From the NCBI GenBank assembly GCA_022842785.1, contig JALHOW010000005.1, forward strand, positions 1 to 64,000: a DNA stretch of 64,000 bases, read 5' to 3'. Numbering within the stretch: the first letter of the stretch is position 1; every line of letters starts with the position of its first letter. Source of the DNA: Hyphomicrobiaceae bacterium. GTDB taxonomy: Bacteria; Pseudomonadota; Alphaproteobacteria; Rhizobiales; Hyphomicrobiaceae. The translations under genes and the position numbers were made by a program. Below the pieces are notes generated by a model that ran no database searches, had not been told where the DNA came from, and worked only from the letters and a program-made list of their open reading frames with translations. Positions 25,695 to 34,742 of this stretch are shown here, in pieces.

Positions 25695-26104
25695 AATTCA
25701 ACTTCGGCGAGAGCCCAACCTCCAGAGCGGGGCGAAGAGCGGGCGCCGTCAGCAGCAGACACCTCTCGTTAAGCCTACCGTAGCGCCATGGCGCCTGTGT
25801 CGGCGACACTACTGGCTGGCACGCCCCTTGCTCTTCTTCCCTTTGCCTATGTGGAAGGACAGTTCTCGCGACATGAAAACCTAGCATCTCGCAATCGGGG
25901 ACGGGAGTATCGCACTGGCGGACGCGCGTTGACCGTAGAATACAGTTACTGGAGCTCCTCACAACCTCCTGTTGCTTGCACTGAAGGCGTAATTGACGTC
26001 GCGTCGTGATTCGAGAAAGCTGGCTAGGTTATGTGGGCGCATTAGTTTGGAGATGCGGACGTATGTTGGAGTTTGGCGCAGGAGCGGAGAACAAGAAGAG
26101 TTCG
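25695..26104. other. Intergenic region before the Hint-domain gene
   Basis: About 410 bases with only short frames lacking motifs or good ribosome-binding sites. The promoter of the Hint-domain gene should lie in the last 150 bases. No tRNA-Gln terminator with a T run was seen. Confidence 0.4.
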
Positions 26105-26956
26105 ATGCTCACCCGGCGGAGCCTTGTAGCTGCAGCCGGCATACTCATGACCATGAGCCCATTGGCCGCCGGCAAGGCTGCGGCGTCTGGGCGTCGCGGT
26201 GGTGGCAACGGTGGTAGTAACGGCAACGGCGGTGGTCGCGGCGGCCATGGCCACGGCGGCGGCCACGGCAATGGCGGTGGCTACGGCGGCGGCAGTAGCA
26301 AGGGCAGCGGCGCGCACTGTTTTCTCTCCGGGACTCGGATATCGACGCCCGAAGGTGACGTCGGCATTGAGAACTTGAGCATTGGTGATCTAGTCACCAC
26401 CAACGACGGCACCGCAAAGCCCGTGCGCTGGATCGGCAAGATGGTATTCGAGCGCCTCGGCCAGTCATGGCCTGAGAATGCGCGACCGATTCTCATCCAG
26501 AAGGATGCGTTGGGCGATGCGTGCCCGCAACGCGATCTCTATCTGTCGCGAACCCACATGCTCTATCTCGACGGCGTACTGATCCCCGCCGGCGATCTGG
26601 CCAATGGCAGCACAATTGCTGAGGTGGACCCGGACACCGACCGTCTCGAGTACTTCCATATCGAACTCGATAGTCACGATGTCCTACTCGCCGAGGGAGC
26701 ACCTTGCGAGAGCCTGCTGGTCAGAGCCGACTATCGCGGCGAGTTCGACAATGCCGACGAGTACACCGAGCTCTACGGCGCTGTCCCGTCCGTGGCGATG
26801 TTGCCGTGTGCCCCGATCGCCGCATTCTACGGCCGTCGCGGCGCACTCGCTTCCCGGCTCAGGAGTGCGCTGGCGCCAGCGATCGACATCCGCAAACCGG
26901 TCGACGTCATTCGCGACCAGCTGGAAGAGCGGGCGGGGCTGAATAAGGCAGCGTGA
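26105..26956 (+). CDS. Exported Hint-domain (Hint_2) protein with a Gly/His-rich linker
   Basis: 283 residues from the ATG at 26105, which has AAGAAGAG upstream; a GTG at 26006 would add 33 residues ahead of the signal. The N-terminus LTRRSLVAAAGILMTMSPLA has a twin-arginine-like RR followed by a hydrophobic stretch. Then comes about 45 residues made almost only of Gly, His, Asn, Ser and Arg. The rest is a Hint (hedgehog/intein) domain of the Hint_2 type: CFLSGTRISTPEGDVGIENL with the nucleophile-position Cys, GDLVTT, RWIG, and SRTHMLYLDG with the block-B-like His. Hint domains can self-cleave, but in many alphaproteobacterial secreted proteins their role is unproven. Function unknown; a cell-surface or secreted processing protein is possible. 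Confidence 0.85.
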   Translation: MLTRRSLVAAAGILMTMSPLAAGKAAASGRRGGGNGGSNGNGGGRGGHGHGGGHGNGGGYGGGSSKGSGAHCFLSGTRISTPEGDVGIENLSIGDLVTTNDGTAKPVRWIGKMVFERLGQSWPENARPILIQKDALGDACPQRDLYLSRTHMLYLDGVLIPAGDLANGSTIAEVDPDTDRLEYFHIELDSHDVLLAEGAPCESLLVRADYRGEFDNADEYTELYGAVPSVAMLPCAPIAAFYGRRGALASRLRSALAPAIDIRKPVDVIRDQLEERAGLNKAA

Positions 26957-26990
26957 CCCGCTCGATCGCTGCGCAGCCTACCAAGACAGT

Positions 26991-27025
26991 ACAGGCGTCG
27001 GCTCTCCCAGGCCGGCGCCTGTTTT
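26991..27025 (+). terminator. Intrinsic terminator after the Hint-domain gene
   Basis: A 12-base-pair stem (ACAGGCGTCGGC / GCCGGCGCCTGT, one G-T pair) with an 8-base loop, followed by TTTTC. It starts 34 bases after the stop codon. This is the clearest intrinsic terminator in the window. Confidence 0.85.
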
Positions 27026-27080
27026 CATCTGATGTGACTGCTGCGCCCGAACGTCCGATCCCTGACGCTGCCGGTTGGCA

Positions 27081-27407
27081 CTACGACGTCTGCGTCGAGA
27101 GCTTCAGGCCGACCGCACCGATGGCAATCATCGCGATGAACAGCAGTTGTATCGGCGAGAGCGTCTGACGCAGAATGAACCAGCCCGCGAGCGCAATGAG
27201 CGCGATGCCAGATCCTGCCCAGATGGCATAGGTGACGCCGACAGGAATGCGCGTCAGCACGATCGATAGCCCGACGAAGCAGCCGCCGAAGATCGCCAGA
27301 GACGCAAAGCCGTAGAGGGGCTTCTCGAAGCCCTGAGATTTGTTCAGCAACAGCGTCGCAGTCACTTCCGCGAGAATGCACGCGCCGAGCAGCAGCCAGG
27401 GATTCAT
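27081..27407 (-). CDS. Small multidrug resistance (SMR/EmrE-SugE) family transporter
   Basis: 108 residues with four membrane helices, the size of EmrE. The proton- and drug-coupling glutamate sits in helix 1 (ACILAEVTATLLL, residue 14). GVTYAIWAGSGI in helix 3 is the family signature of EmrE-type members. These antiporters act as dual-topology dimers exporting cationic compounds such as quaternary ammonium or guanidinium in exchange for protons. The ATG has GAGAGAGG upstream. No partner subunit or guanidine riboswitch is visible, so substrate type is undecided. Confidence 0.92.
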   Translation of the reverse strand: MNPWLLLGACILAEVTATLLLNKSQGFEKPLYGFASLAIFGGCFVGLSIVLTRIPVGVTYAIWAGSGIALIALAGWFILRQTLSPIQLLFIAMIAIGAVGLKLSTQTS

Positions 27408-27546
27408 GTGTCAACCTCTCTCGATCCGGCTCTGCGTCCGGCTCGAGCCTCCTAACCTGCTTCTGCGCTGCGCCGCAAGCAGCAAGGCAGCGGGAGAGCG
27501 CGAGTCAAACCCGCGTTCAGGTCGGTGGAGCGAGAGGACGTCGCGC

Positions 27547-27984
27547 TCAGCGGCAGACCAGAACCGGTACCGTACTGTGCGTAACGACCTTATTGGCCTG
27601 GCTGCCGAGCAACAGGCGCTGCACGCCACTGCGGCCGTGCGAGGCCATGACGATCAGATCCGCGCCATCATCCTTGGCCGTCTCCAGGATGCCCTCGGCG
27701 GGGAACTGGTCCTTCACATAGCGCTTCTGGCAAGCGACGCCTGACGCCTCCGCGCGCTTTGCCACGGCCGAAAGGACTGCCGAGGCATTCACCTCGCACG
27801 CCCGCTCATACTCGTCGATCGGGAAGGAGGCCCCCACCTCGCCAGTGACGAATGCCGTCCAGGGATCGGAAACGGTAACCACGATCACCTTGGCGCCGAG
27901 TGCCTTTGCGAGTGCGAGCCCGTGCGTCACGCCCTTCTCGGCAAGCTCGGAGCCGTCGGTCGCAATCAGGAGGTTTTTGTACAT
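27547..27984 (-). CDS. Universal stress protein (UspA family)
   Basis: 145 residues from the ATG at 27984, where the Usp fold begins (MYKNLLIATDGSELAEKG) and a GAGAGAGGG ribosome-binding site precedes it; the frame continues open upstream, but those residues are not Usp-like. DLIVMASHGRSGVQRLLLGS near the end is the ATP-binding signature (G-x2-G-x9-G-S/T) of the MJ0577-like, nucleotide-binding subgroup. Such proteins accumulate under starvation, oxidative or envelope stress. Single-domain, cytoplasmic, monocistronic as far as can be seen. Confidence 0.93.
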   Translation of the reverse strand: MYKNLLIATDGSELAEKGVTHGLALAKALGAKVIVVTVSDPWTAFVTGEVGASFPIDEYERACEVNASAVLSAVAKRAEASGVACQKRYVKDQFPAEGILETAKDDGADLIVMASHGRSGVQRLLLGSQANKVVTHSTVPVLVCR

Positions 27985-28127
27985 GTCACCGGCCCTCTCT
28001 CTGGCCCTCGCGTTGGTGCGCTCAATAGATCGGCGGGCATGGTGCCATGCCGTCCGCAGCATCACAATTGCTGCTGCTTGTATGGCGCGCACGCCCCCAT
28101 CGCGCCTTGATCGCTATCAAGGGATGG

Positions 28128-28547
28128 TCAGTCCGGGTCGGTGAGGCGGTCGATCTGGCGGCGGTCCCGCTTGGTCGGACGGCCAGAGCCGCTCGGTCTC
28201 TCTGCACGACCGGGCTGAACCGGCGCCGCGCTCGCGGGCGGCGAGCGATCGACATAGAGAGCCTGCGCCTCCGTGGCGGGGCCGCGCCGGCTACCGATTG
28301 CCACCACCTCGAGCACCCTGATGCGCGGGCCGACGGCGATGGTCAGCACATCCCCAACGCGCACGGTCTGGCTGGGCTTCGTCGTACGCTCGCGATTGAG
28401 ACGGACCTTGCCTTCCTCGACCAGCCCGGCGGCGAGCGTGCGCGACTTCACCACACGCGCGAACCACAGCCACTTGTCGAGACGGAGCTGCCCGCCCTCT
28501 GCAGTGGCGCTGTCAGCCTCCATGCCTGGGCCGCGCTCCGGCGTCAT
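28128..28547 (-). CDS. hslR: S4-domain RNA-binding protein, HslR (Hsp15)-like
   Basis: 139 residues. The S4 domain (about 20-80) opens with LRLDKWLWFARVVKSR and continues with KVRLNRERTTKPSQTVRVGD, the pattern of heat-shock protein 15, which binds stalled 50S subunits carrying nascent tRNA. The tail is basic and disordered, ending in KRDRRQIDRL. Its ATG overlaps the stop of the helicase gene in an ATGA, so translation is probably coupled. This order of helicase then S4 protein is common in Hyphomicrobiales. Confidence 0.9.
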   Translation of the reverse strand: MTPERGPGMEADSATAEGGQLRLDKWLWFARVVKSRTLAAGLVEEGKVRLNRERTTKPSQTVRVGDVLTIAVGPRIRVLEVVAIGSRRGPATEAQALYVDRSPPASAAPVQPGRAERPSGSGRPTKRDRRQIDRLTDPD

Positions 28548-31500
28548 GAAGAGCCCGTCTCGTTGCCTCGCTTCTCGAGTTGCTGCTTCAGAGCGCTGAG
28601 TGCCGCGAAGGGCGAATCGGGATCGACCGTTGTGCGCTTCGGCGGTGCAGCCGAGCGCGTGTAACCCTGCGAGCGATCCTCACGCTGCGGACGGCGGTCC
28701 TCCCGTCGGCCTTCTCCATGCCCCTTGCCGCCGCCAGGGCGGCGATCGCGGTCCTCGCGAGGCCCTCGTGCCGCCTGGTCAGGCCGGCCCTCGCGACGCT
28801 CGCCATCGCGGTTACGTGGCGGACCGCCACGCTGATTGCGATCACGACGCGGCTCATCGCGACGGTCTGTCTGCTGCGCGGGATCTGCAGGGGCCGCCTC
28901 GCCCCCAGTCTGCGCCGCAGCGGGCGCTGCAGGCGCTCCCGGCCGATTGGGCTGGCGATTACCACCATCGCGACGGCCATCGCGCCCACCGTCGCGTCCG
29001 CCTTCACGACCCTGGCGGCGATGACGCTCGCCCTGACGCTCTTGTCGGCCGTCGACAGCGCGGTGCTCTCCACGATGGCGGCGGCGCGGGCGCCAGATCT
29101 CGATGAGGACTTCCTCAGCGGGTGCGGCTGCACCATCGCCAGAAGGCTCGGAAGCTGAAGCGGCTTCGGCTGTTTCTGGCGCTGTCGGCTCCGGGGCAGC
29201 CTCTGCGCTGACAGCCTCGACGCTGTCCGAGGCTTCGGCCTCTGCAACGGCGGCAGGCTCAGGAGTTGCGGGCGCTGCCTCCGATGGCTCTACCGGAGCG
29301 ATCTCCGCTTCAGCCTCGGGAGGTGTCGGCGCGGCCTCGCTTGCATCGGCGGCAAGCTCCTCCGAAGCGGCGGCACTTTCCTCCGTGGTCGCGGTCTCCG
29401 CGTCAGCCGCGGGCGCCGTCGTCGCAGCTTGCGCGACAGGCGTAATCGGCGCCGGATCAATCATGCTCTTCGGTGCCGGGCGGCGATCCACATGGAAGCC
29501 GAGAGCGCGCAGCACGCCGCCCAGTTCCTCAGCCGAACAGCCGAGGATCGAGAGCATCTCCGGCACCACGACGAAGCCGCCGTCGCCGGTTGCGCCCTTG
29601 GGCCGCATGCCGCCGCCAGAGCCAGGCTTCCAGGCAACGAGAGGACGGATCTGATCCGCCAGCCGCTCGAGGATGTCCGTGCGCACCGCGCGTTGGCCGC
29701 AGAGGTGATAGCCCGTGGCGCGATAGAAGGCACCGGGCAACGCCGGATCGGCAGGGACCGACGTGCGGCCCGCCTTCGGCGGCTCGGGAAGCGTATCGAG
29801 AGTGAGCGCGTGCTCACCCGCGTGCTTGAGTGCCCAGAGAACGAGGCGCAGATCGCCGGCTGCAGGCTTGAGCAGCAGCGGCAGATAGATGTTGAAGGCA
29901 CCGAAGCGCACACCGTACTTGCGAAGCTGCCCGCGCGCCGCCTGATCGAGCGCCCGGATATCATCGGCGACGGCTTGCCGCTCGAGTATGCCGAGCCCCT
30001 CCTTGAGGCGGAAGGCAATGCCGCGCGCCATGCCGGAGAGATCCTCGGCTGACGAAAGCTCGATCAGCGGCTTCAGGCGCTCGTTGATGACCTCGCCCAT
30101 CCAGGCATCGAGGCGCGACTGCACGCGCTCTTTATCGGGACCAGTGAGATTGTCGTCGGCCAGCAGGACGACCTGCGGCTTCAGCGGATCCTCGCCCGGC
30201 TCGAGACGCGCGACCTCTTCGTCGCGCCAAAGCACGCGCCCGTTGCGGGTGAGCTTGAAGGCGTCCGTGCGCGCCGAGGCGACGCGCCGCGCGCGCATCG
30301 CAAATTCCTTCACCAGCACGTGGGCTGCCGCATTGCGCGCGGCCTTGCCCTGAATGCCCTGCGCTTCGGCATTGGCGTCGGGCGAGAAGCGGAAGCCCTT
30401 GAGGCGTCCGACGTAGTGGTTCTCGACCATAATCGCGCCATCGGCGGCTATGTCGGCATTCATCTCGTCTTTGTCGCGCAGCCCCTTCATGAGCGCACTC
30501 GTGCGCTTGTCGATGAAGCGTTGCGTCAGTTGCTCGTGCAGCGCATCGGACAACGAGTCCTCGATGGCCCGCGTGCGTTCCTGCCAGTGGCCCGGATCCT
30601 CGAGCCAGTCGGCGCGATTGGCGACGAACGTCCATGTGCGGATGTGCGCAATGCGTGTCGCCAGCGTATCGATATCGCCATCGGTGCGATCGTTGAGCCC
30701 TACCTGATTGGCAAACCAGTCAGTCGGGATGCGCTCCTCCGGCGACAGGAGAAACTTGTAGAGCGTGCCGACCAGCTCGGCGTGGCTCTGCGACGAAATC
30801 TTCCGGTAGTCGGGCACCTGGCAGACTTCCCAGAGCCGTCCGACGGCTGCCGTCCCCTGAGCTTTCGCGCGCACGTCCGCATCCGCGCTGACGGCCTCGA
30901 GCGCCAGCACATCGTCCGCCATGCGGGCACGCTGCAGCCGGATCTCGTTCGGCGCCTCGCGCAGGCTTTCGCGCAGGCGCTCGAGCGTCGCGAGATCGAG
31001 GTCGCGATTGCGCCACTGGAGAACCTTCACGCTGTCGAACGAATGCGTCTCGAGTCTGTCGATGACATCCGCCGTGAAAGGCTCGGCGTCTCCGGTCACG
31101 CCGAACGTGCCGTCATTCATGTAGCGACCGGCGCGCCCCGCGATCTGCGAGAGCTCGCCGGGCGTGAGATCGCGATGGTTCTGGCCATCGAATTTGCGCG
31201 TCGCCGAGAAGGCCACGTGATCGACGTCGAGATTGAGGCCCATGCCGATCGCGTCGGTGGCGACGAGGTAATCGACATCGCCCGACTGATAGAGCGCGAC
31301 CTGGGCATTGCGGGTGCGCGGAGAGAGCGCGCCGAGCACGACGGCCGCACCACCGATCTGGCGTCGGATCAGCTCGGCGATCGTGTAGACCTCGGCTGCC
31401 GAGAAGGCGACGATCGCCGTGCGCTTGGGCAGGCGTGTGAGCTTCTTCTGGCCGGCGTAGGTGAGCTTGGACAGGCGCGGGCGCGAGATGAAGTTCGCGC

Positions 31501-31924
31501 CGGGGATGAGATCGCTGATCGCGTCGCGCATGGTGCCGGCGCCGAGCAGCAGCGTCTCGGAACGGCCACGGGCATGCAGCAGGCGATCTGTGAAGACATG
31601 GCCACGATCGGGGTCGGAGGCGAGCTGGATCTCGTCGATCGCCAGGAAATCGACATCGACGTCCCGCGGCATGGCCTCGACGGTCGAGACCCAATAGCGC
31701 GGGCGCTCGGGCTTGATCTTTTCCTCGCCCGTGATGAGCGCGACACTGCCCGGGCCGACGCGGGCCACGATCCGATCGTACACTTCGCGTGCAAGCAGCC
31801 GCAGAGGCAGGCCGATCATTCCACTCTCGTGCCCGAGCATGCGCTCGATGGCGAGATGGGTCTTGCCCGTGTTGGTCGGGCCAAGGACGGCCGTCACATT
31901 GCGGATGCGGGTCTCAAACGGCAT
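28544..31924 (-). CDS. SUV3-like DExH RNA helicase with a long low-complexity C-terminal tail
   Basis: 1126 residues from the ATG at 31924, chosen because AGGAG stands five bases upstream; an ATG at 31987 lacks this. Walker A GPTNTGKT is at residues 15-22 and DEIQ at 97-100. VATDAIGMGLNLDVDHVAFS and QIAGRAGR complete the superfamily 2 motifs, in the arrangement of mitochondrial SUV3. The helicase core ends near 350 and a helical SUV3-type region follows. From about 860 the protein turns to Ala/Glu/Pro-rich sequence, then about 130 residues rich in Arg, Gly, Asp and Gln, and ends with a short conserved-looking piece (DPDSPFAALSALKQQL). The tail probably binds RNA or partners. It is much longer than yeast SUV3. 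Confidence 0.92.
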   Translation of the reverse strand: MPFETRIRNVTAVLGPTNTGKTHLAIERMLGHESGMIGLPLRLLAREVYDRIVARVGPGSVALITGEEKIKPERPRYWVSTVEAMPRDVDVDFLAIDEIQLASDPDRGHVFTDRLLHARGRSETLLLGAGTMRDAISDLIPGANFISRPRLSKLTYAGQKKLTRLPKRTAIVAFSAAEVYTIAELIRRQIGGAAVVLGALSPRTRNAQVALYQSGDVDYLVATDAIGMGLNLDVDHVAFSATRKFDGQNHRDLTPGELSQIAGRAGRYMNDGTFGVTGDAEPFTADVIDRLETHSFDSVKVLQWRNRDLDLATLERLRESLREAPNEIRLQRARMADDVLALEAVSADADVRAKAQGTAAVGRLWEVCQVPDYRKISSQSHAELVGTLYKFLLSPEERIPTDWFANQVGLNDRTDGDIDTLATRIAHIRTWTFVANRADWLEDPGHWQERTRAIEDSLSDALHEQLTQRFIDKRTSALMKGLRDKDEMNADIAADGAIMVENHYVGRLKGFRFSPDANAEAQGIQGKAARNAAAHVLVKEFAMRARRVASARTDAFKLTRNGRVLWRDEEVARLEPGEDPLKPQVVLLADDNLTGPDKERVQSRLDAWMGEVINERLKPLIELSSAEDLSGMARGIAFRLKEGLGILERQAVADDIRALDQAARGQLRKYGVRFGAFNIYLPLLLKPAAGDLRLVLWALKHAGEHALTLDTLPEPPKAGRTSVPADPALPGAFYRATGYHLCGQRAVRTDILERLADQIRPLVAWKPGSGGGMRPKGATGDGGFVVVPEMLSILGCSAEELGGVLRALGFHVDRRPAPKSMIDPAPITPVAQAATTAPAADAETATTEESAAASEELAADASEAAPTPPEAEAEIAPVEPSEAAPATPEPAAVAEAEASDSVEAVSAEAAPEPTAPETAEAASASEPSGDGAAAPAEEVLIEIWRPRRRHRGEHRAVDGRQERQGERHRRQGREGGRDGGRDGRRDGGNRQPNRPGAPAAPAAAQTGGEAAPADPAQQTDRRDEPRRDRNQRGGPPRNRDGERREGRPDQAARGPREDRDRRPGGGKGHGEGRREDRRPQREDRSQGYTRSAAPPKRTTVDPDSPFAALSALKQQLEKRGNETGSS

Positions 31925-32195
31925 ATCCACTCCTGGGAAATTTCCCGTGCCAAGGGCAGGCATCGCAGAGCGGTGTGCGGCAATCAAGCGGTGAATTCGG
32001 CGAATGGCCGAAATATTCCCGTCCTATGGTGGCCCGGGAACGGATTTACTCGGCGGCCGCACCCGCGGAATCGAGCTGCGCCTTGTTTTCGCACCAACCT
32101 CGCCACTGTCATGCACGCTCACCAAGCATGAGCGATATGCGCTGCCAAGCACCCAAGCAGACATGCAGATGTCCGGTCAGCCTGCGAAATGCACT

Positions 32196-33053
32196 TCAGT
32201 TGACGAGCGCGATCTGCTCGCGATTTGTGCGAATGGTGAGGCTCTGCGCTACGAGCTCGGCCGAACCGGCAAAGGTCGGCATCGTGATGCGGTGCGGCAC
32301 GAAGAGCCCGGCGCCCGGAACGGCGCGGAAGGCGATCTCTATGCCGAGATTCCGCTTCAGCTGCTCTGCTTTCTCGTCATCCACATGGCCGGCGATCGGC
32401 AGAACGCGGACCCGGCAGACGCTCAACGTCTCGGGTGTCGCTCCCGCCTTGCTCTCGGCGAGGGGCACCTCACCCTTGGGCGAGAACGTCAGATCGAAGC
32501 GTGCCTTGCCATCGAACACGGCAACACGCTGATTGCACGGATTTCCGTCCTTCGGGCGGCTCAGCGCGAGCATCGCGCTCAACGGATCGAGCACGCCACG
32601 CATGTGCACCGGCTGAACCGGAACCGTGCCCGGTGGGTCCGGCATGGCCGGATTGAAATCGACGGTCTTCACGGCGCCATTGGCGAAGGCCATGCGCACC
32701 GCCCCGGTCTTCGAGCTCCCACGGAAGTCGAAGGAGAAGCCGGAAGGCCGCGGTGCATCACCAGCGAGCGCGCCGGCAACGCGTGTCGCGCCGTTCCAGC
32801 GCACGAGCCCCAGCAGGGCGGAGATGTCGGCATTGGCCGAGACGGCATAGGTACGACCGTGCACGCTCGAATTGAACGTGAACTGGCCGACTTCAAAGCC
32901 GTTGAATTGGATGCGGTAGTTGGCCTGGATCTCAGCCGGCCAAGGCTCCGAACCGTGAGCCGCAGGCGTAACCGCCAAGGTCGAGAAAGCTGCGAGGCCG
33001 AAGGCGGCCATCGCGGAGCTGCGCACTGACTTAAACACAGACAAGGTGGCCAT
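32196..33053 (-). CDS. Exported DUF3108-family protein
   Basis: 285 residues from the ATG at 33053. The first 37 are a signal peptide (AMAAFGLAAFSTLAVTPAAHG). The mature part matches the DUF3108 pattern: ANYRIQFNGFEVGQFTF at its start, then alternating beta strands, FSFDFRG, VHMRGVLDPLSAMLAL, and CRVRVLPIAGH. In Hyphomicrobiales a DUF3108 gene often neighbours the SUV3-like helicase, as here. A periplasmic beta-barrel-like lipid-binding fold has been proposed for relatives; the function is unknown. A further in-frame ATG at 33110 would lengthen the leader. Confidence 0.85.
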   Translation of the reverse strand: MATLSVFKSVRSSAMAAFGLAAFSTLAVTPAAHGSEPWPAEIQANYRIQFNGFEVGQFTFNSSVHGRTYAVSANADISALLGLVRWNGATRVAGALAGDAPRPSGFSFDFRGSSKTGAVRMAFANGAVKTVDFNPAMPDPPGTVPVQPVHMRGVLDPLSAMLALSRPKDGNPCNQRVAVFDGKARFDLTFSPKGEVPLAESKAGATPETLSVCRVRVLPIAGHVDDEKAEQLKRNLGIEIAFRAVPGAGLFVPHRITMPTFAGSAELVAQSLTIRTNREQIALVN

Positions 33054-33315
33054 GACGCTGCCCGCAACTCCACAAAACAAGCTCGAACCGAACGACGCTA
33101 CTGAGCCCACCAGCCACGATTACGAGGTAGGCCGCGTTTGCGTCGAATATGTGTCGTGGTTAACGGTCCCATCATTTGATTAACAACCCATTCCAAACCG
33201 AGCCATCCTCGGTCATGGTATGCGAGGTTTGCGATACTGCAGGCCACGGAGCACCATTCGGCATTGCACCGTGTCCCGCGGGCATCGCAGTCCCGATCGA
33301 CAGCAAGAGCACGCG

Positions 33316-33495
33316 ATGCGCCTCAATCCTCCGTCCATCCCGGTTTTCCTGATCGCACTAGTGCTGGCGACCCTTGCCATGCTCATGAAGACCGGGTTCG
33401 TCGCAATCCCGCGCTACCTGCCGCATCAGGAATACTGGCTCGCCATCAGCGCGTATTTCGTGCTGCTGATCGGCAACATCGTGAAGGGCTTGTAG
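33316..33495 (+). CDS. Small membrane protein, two helices
   Basis: 59 residues from the ATG at 33316 with AAGAG about eight bases upstream. Two hydrophobic helices, IPVFLIALVLATLAMLM and YWLAISAYFVLLIGNIV, are joined by a short positively charged turn with RYLPHQ. The composition looks like a genuine conserved alphaproteobacterial small protein, not a random frame. Divergent from the DUF3108 gene. Function unknown. Confidence 0.65.
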   Translation: MRLNPPSIPVFLIALVLATLAMLMKTGFVAIPRYLPHQEYWLAISAYFVLLIGNIVKGL

Positions 33496-33544
33496 GGAGC
33501 TGGATCACTGTCCAGCGAACGCGGGCACCTGCCGTGCGGTTCCG

Positions 33545-34324
33545 TCAGCCGGTAGAGGCCGAAAGGATCGCGCCGAGCCCCGAGAGTACCAACAGCACGA
33601 GAACCGCCATACGGAACGCGCCCTGCGTGAGATAGCGCGAGAGCCGCAGCCCGAGCAGCGTGCCGAGATAGACGACGGGCGCGAGGGCCAATGCGAGCCA
33701 CCACACGCCCTCACCCATGCCGGCCCAGAACGTATTGAGCGCCGTCACGAACAGATAGCAGATGCCGAAGAACGCCACCGCCAGCGCACGTGCGTTCGCG
33801 TGCGGAAGCGGCGCGTGGGAGAGGTACAGCATGAGCGGCGGCCCCGGCATGACGAGGAGCGCCGTCATGGCGCCTGAGGTTGCACCGGTCAGATAGGCGA
33901 GAGGGGGTGGCGTCGCGTCGCCACCGGGCTCACCAGCCTTCCGGTCCGGCGGCCTGCGCGCGAACCAGCCCGCCTCGCGGGCAATGAGCAGCGCCGTGAA
34001 AATCAAGATGAGCACGCCGACGGTGAGCTTCAATGTCTTGACGTCGAGCCGCATGAAAACGAGGAGTCCGAGTGGACTGCCGACCAGCGCACCGATGACG
34101 AACACCTTGAGCATGTGCCTCGGCACGAGCGCCCACACGCCCCGAAGCATCATGATCGTCTGCACGAGATGGACCACGACGAGCACTTGCAGCGCGGCGT
34201 GCGAGTTCATCGCGACCAGAAACAGTGGCGCCGCGACGATGGCAAAGCCAAAGCCCGTCGCCGCCTGCACGACCGCGCCGCCAAGCGCGCCGAGCCCCAG
34301 CAGCGCCAATGCCCCCGGATCCAT
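33545..34324 (-). CDS. TauE/SafE-family sulfite/organosulfur exporter-like permease
   Basis: 259 residues with about eight hydrophobic helices in two repeats. The family pattern is GALGGAVVQAATGFGFAIVAAPLF at the start and YLTGATSGAMTALLVMPGPPLMLYL at the start of the second half, each with the Gly-rich loop typical of TauE/SafE. Members move sulfite, sulfoacetate or related anions. It starts three bases after the stop of the DUF486 gene, so they form an operon. The substrate cannot be inferred. Confidence 0.9.
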   Translation of the reverse strand: MDPGALALLGLGALGGAVVQAATGFGFAIVAAPLFLVAMNSHAALQVLVVVHLVQTIMMLRGVWALVPRHMLKVFVIGALVGSPLGLLVFMRLDVKTLKLTVGVLILIFTALLIAREAGWFARRPPDRKAGEPGGDATPPPLAYLTGATSGAMTALLVMPGPPLMLYLSHAPLPHANARALAVAFFGICYLFVTALNTFWAGMGEGVWWLALALAPVVYLGTLLGLRLSRYLTQGAFRMAVLVLLVLSGLGAILSASTG

Positions 34325-34327
34325 TGC

Positions 34328-34687
34328 TCAGCTCTTACCGAAGAAGACGAAGGCGGCGCCTGCGGCAATCAGCGTGAAGCCGACCAGGTGGTTCCAGCCG
34401 AGCCCCTCCTTGAGCACCACGACGGAGAAGCCCGCGAACACGATCAGCGTGATCACTTCCTGGATGGTTTTGAGCTGGGCTGCCGAGTAGACGGCGTGAC
34501 CATAGCGGTTCGCGGGCACGGCGAGACAGTACTCGACAAAGGCAATGCCCCAGGAGACGAGAATGACCAACATCAGGGGCTTCGACTTGTAGTTCAGGTG
34601 TCCATACCAGGCGAGCGTCATGAAGACGTTCGACGCGATGAGAAGTAGGATGGGCATGGCGTACGCAAGGGGCCCCGCTGTCGGCAT
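34328..34687 (-). CDS. DUF486 (DMT-like) small membrane protein
   Basis: 119 residues and four helices. The signature runs NVFMTLAWYGHLNY, SWGIAFVEYCLAVPANR and SAAQLKTIQEVITLIVFAGF, characteristic of the DUF486 / DMT_6 family distantly related to small drug/metabolite transporters. Substrate unknown. It precedes the TauE/SafE gene by three bases. Confidence 0.9.
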   Translation of the reverse strand: MPTAGPLAYAMPILLLIASNVFMTLAWYGHLNYKSKPLMLVILVSWGIAFVEYCLAVPANRYGHAVYSAAQLKTIQEVITLIVFAGFSVVVLKEGLGWNHLVGFTLIAAGAAFVFFGKS

Positions 34688-34742
34688 CGCATCTTCTCCA
34701 AGTCATGAGGATGCCCGCGGCATGCGGGCTCGGGGGACGCAA

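Noticed and set aside
25546-25962. Minus-strand open frame with AGGFEPPHGGIKIRC-like residues
   Set aside because: This is the well-known false translation of a tRNA gene, here antisense of tRNA-Gln.
26200-26310. Repeats in the Gly/His-coding stretch as a DNA tandem array
   Set aside because: The repetition follows codon use of a low-complexity protein segment, with irregular units; not a CRISPR or satellite.
30320-32131. A 603-codon open frame antisense to the helicase gene
   Set aside because: The helicase has full superfamily 2 motifs; the antisense frame has none.
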